From: an uncultured Bacteroidia bacterium
GTDB lineage: Bacteria; Bacteroidota; Bacteroidia; Bacteroidales; UBA932
Length of the DNA: 7,085 nucleotides
Assembly: GCA_902767465.1 (NCBI GenBank)
Contig: CACXHM010000159.1
Location: forward strand, 1-7,085
Direction of reading: 5' to 3'
In this document: positions 5,543-7,085 of the stretch, piece after piece
Position numbering within the stretch: position 1 is the stretch's first letter
How the letters are laid out: every line of letters begins with the position of its first letter
Notes under the pieces: model-generated
Seen by the model: the letters and a program-made list of their open reading frames with translations, nothing else
What the model was told of the DNA's origin: nothing
Database searches by the model: none
Position numbers and translations under genes: made by a program

Positions 5543-6601
5543 ATGTTTTCGTTCAGGACCACGCCTATTGAGGATCAACTGGACCGGGCCCTTCTTGAGG
5601 GAAAAGTCGGGGTGTTCTGCACTCCCGGCTGCTGGGATGCTGCCAAAGGCCGGTATCTCTACGATATTTTCCGCTCAAGGGGGAATCTCTCTGCTATTTT
5701 CCTGCCCGGTGACGAGGCTGTTCCTGGAAACGCCCATATTTCTTTTGAGCCGGAAGAACTCCGCGGATTGGATGCGGTTGTAGTGGAGATTCAAGACGGA
5801 GGAGCTCGATATTTCCCTTTTGCGGTGGATGTGCTTCGTCTTGTCTCTGCACTTGCGGGAATGGAGAATCCTCCCGCACTTTATATAGTGGATCATCCCA
5901 ATGCTGCCGGCAGGGATGTTGAGGGAACCCTTCCAGCTGGGGAAAGTGATGTCTGGACTCCCGCGTGCGCTCATCGTCACGGACTTACAATAGGTGAACT
6001 CGCGCAGATGTATGCAAGTGAATGCGGTGCTCAGGTTTCGTTGCATGTGATCTCTGCGCAATGTTCTGCTACGTCGCGTACCCTTACACCATGGATGGTG
6101 CCCCCGGCATCCGACTTTGCAGGAGTGTTTACCCCTTATTTCTATACCGGTGCAAGGCTCTGGACCGATACAAATCTTAATCCCGGGCTTGGAACCGTAC
6201 GCCCCTATGAACTTGTAGGGGCCCCTTTCCTTAAGCCGGAAGGGGATGCCGTTCCGGTGCCGGAAGGGGTTTTGGCCCGTCCTTGCTCCTTTGTCCCTCT
6301 TTCCGGTCTGTACGAAGGTGAAGCGTGTTTCGGGTGGCAGTTCATACTTACACCGGGGGTACGATATCATTCTCTGCTGCATACCATTCAGTTGATGCGT
6401 CATTTTAGCGAGCGCTATTCACAGTTCCGGATTCTGGACAGTCTCCCGGGCCGTCTTGCAGACCCGGTGATGATGGAGTATCTGCGCGGGGGCATCACCT
6501 TCGACATTGTGGAAGAACACGTTAAGAGCGAGGAACAGAAATGGATACGCAAGGCAAAACGCTTCCTGCTTTACGACGATGCCCCGATTCGCATCAAATA
6601 G
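5543..6601 (+). CDS. DUF1343 / NamZ-like (GH171-related) protein with altered active-site motifs
   Basis: The 352-residue product resembles the DUF1343 family, whose characterised member NamZ (B. subtilis YbbC) is an exo-beta-N-acetylmuramidase acting on peptidoglycan fragments. Family landmarks are KVGVFCTPG (21-29), VEIQDGGARY (81-90, usually DIQDVGARFY), VDHPN (116-120, usually DRPNP), HGLTIGELA (146-154), TNLNPGLGTVRPYELVGAP (210-228) and a C-terminal segment ending RFLLYDD (340-346). The family motif PEHG, holding the proposed catalytic Glu of YbbC as I recall it, is PGDE here (55-58). The usual EGTN is TDTN (208-211), and EGRGT is PGLGT (214-218). There is no signal peptide or transmembrane segment, unlike YbbC, so the protein is predicted cytoplasmic, and it is shorter than the roughly 400-residue secreted members. 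It follows glmM by 2 bases, suggesting a cell-wall or amino-sugar role. Family membership is well supported; the activity is not. Confidence 0.85.
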   Translation: MFSFRTTPIEDQLDRALLEGKVGVFCTPGCWDAAKGRYLYDIFRSRGNLSAIFLPGDEAVPGNAHISFEPEELRGLDAVVVEIQDGGARYFPFAVDVLRLVSALAGMENPPALYIVDHPNAAGRDVEGTLPAGESDVWTPACAHRHGLTIGELAQMYASECGAQVSLHVISAQCSATSRTLTPWMVPPASDFAGVFTPYFYTGARLWTDTNLNPGLGTVRPYELVGAPFLKPEGDAVPVPEGVLARPCSFVPLSGLYEGEACFGWQFILTPGVRYHSLLHTIQLMRHFSERYSQFRILDSLPGRLADPVMMEYLRGGITFDIVEEHVKSEEQKWIRKAKRFLLYDDAPIRIK

Positions 6602-6604
6602 GGA

Positions 6605-7085
6605 TCATAACCTGTAGTCGCTGAGGTTCTGCAGCCCGGGAAGTTTGTAATAGGCTTCCACTACATCTCCTTTAAGATATATCCTTTGGCCGAGAAGCCC
6701 GGGATTGTCCACCAGGTTGATGGCATTGCGGATATCACCTACACTTAATTGTATGCTCATGCAAACTGACCTGTCCCTGCAGGAAGGGGAGTCGGAAAGC
6801 ACTATGTTGGTCCGGGCAGAGAAGGGCGCCTCGAATGAACAGGAAGAAGAGCTGAGGTCGCCACCTACGATGTAGCCTACAAGCCATATGCCCTTGCTTC
6901 CGGCCTTACCCCTGGCCGTTGCTACATCCAGAGCTCCGGATGGCGTTGATTCTGATGGCCCGGAATTCCCTGCGCTGCTCCCGTCCCATAGGAATTCACG
7001 CGCGGTATAAAGACGGGCGGTATCGACATCCATGCTGATATTTACCGCTGTCATCGGGGACACTTTCGTCATATCTTCTGACACA
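6605..7085 (-). CDS. DUF6359-like protein, C-terminal part (5' end beyond window)
   Basis: The frame is open to the right edge, so the gene most likely starts beyond the window. An in-frame GTG at 7084 and ATG at 7072 are not convincing starts. The 159 visible residues fall into an N-terminal piece rich in beta-type residues (about 1-34), a Ser/Gly/Pro-rich linker (about 35-63), and a C-terminal domain (about 64-158). That domain has the pattern GYIVGG (70-75), FEAPF (84-88), TNIVLSDSP (92-100), the IQLSVGDIRNAINLVDNPG run (111-129), LKGDVVEAYYKLPGL (137-151), ending near SDYRL. This matches my recollection of DUF6359, an OB-like domain common at the C-terminus of secreted Bacteroidetes proteins and lipoproteins. 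Function is unknown. It converges on the NamZ-like gene with 3 bases between the stops, so it belongs to another transcription unit. Confidence 0.75.
   Translation of the reverse strand, partial: VSEDMTKVSPMTAVNISMDVDTARLYTAREFLWDGSSAGNSGPSESTPSGALDVATARGKAGSKGIWLVGYIVGGDLSSSSCSFEAPFSARTNIVLSDSPSCRDRSVCMSIQLSVGDIRNAINLVDNPGLLGQRIYLKGDVVEAYYKLPGLQNLSDYRL

Noticed and set aside
6236..6269. Two copies of the 10-base CCGGAAGGGG
   Set aside because: The copies fall inside the NamZ-like coding sequence and both encode Pro-Glu-Gly. With only two short copies this is best explained by codon choice rather than a functional repeat.
5675..6403. 242-codon minus-strand open frame
   Set aside because: It lies opposite the NamZ-like gene, which carries clear family motifs, so this is a shadow.

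Overview
The window reads as a chromosomal segment of a Bacteroidota bacterium, most likely order Bacteroidales; family and genus cannot be fixed from sequence alone. The main pointers are the Bacteroides-type promoter pattern (TTTG ... TAnnTTTG) in the intergenic region, start codons without Shine-Dalgarno sequences, the L31 and phosphoglucosamine mutase sequences, and a DUF6359-like protein. No phage, transposon, CRISPR or clear foreign DNA was seen. Coding density is very high, and the longest non-coding stretch is about 105 bases.

Left block (1-3605, minus strand): a tight three-gene operon. In transcription order it encodes a small membrane-anchored protein of unknown function, a prolyl oligopeptidase-family (S9, DPP IV-like) exopeptidase with a shortened beta-propeller, and an M20 metallo-dipeptidase cut by the window edge about a dozen residues before its likely end. 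Both junctions are 4-base ATGA stop/start overlaps, so translational coupling is likely. The two peptidases suggest a peptide-degradation pathway: the S9 enzyme would release dipeptides outside the cytoplasm and the M20 enzyme would split them inside.

Centre (3606-4127): a compact control region with two divergent promoters whose core elements interleave. The leftward one serves the peptidase operon. The rightward one serves a tRNA-Glu with anticodon CUC, followed 27 bases later by the gene for ribosomal protein L31 (type B). A strong hairpin terminator follows L31.

Right block (4128-6601, plus strand): glmM (phosphoglucosamine mutase, amino-sugar and peptidoglycan precursor synthesis), followed after 2 bases by a DUF1343/NamZ-like gene. 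NamZ enzymes are exo-N-acetylmuramidases, so the pair suggests cell-wall metabolism. This copy lacks a signal peptide and has lost several residues expected in the NamZ active site, so it may be inactive or may have a different activity.

Right edge (6605-7085, minus strand): the C-terminal part of a DUF6359-like protein, converging on the NamZ-like gene with only 3 bases between the stop codons.

No wholly new multi-gene system is evident. The points most worth following up are the altered NamZ-like protein coupled to glmM, the shortened DPP IV-like propeller, the unknown membrane protein coupled to the two peptidases, the interleaved divergent promoters, and a -7 box almost touching the glmM start codon.
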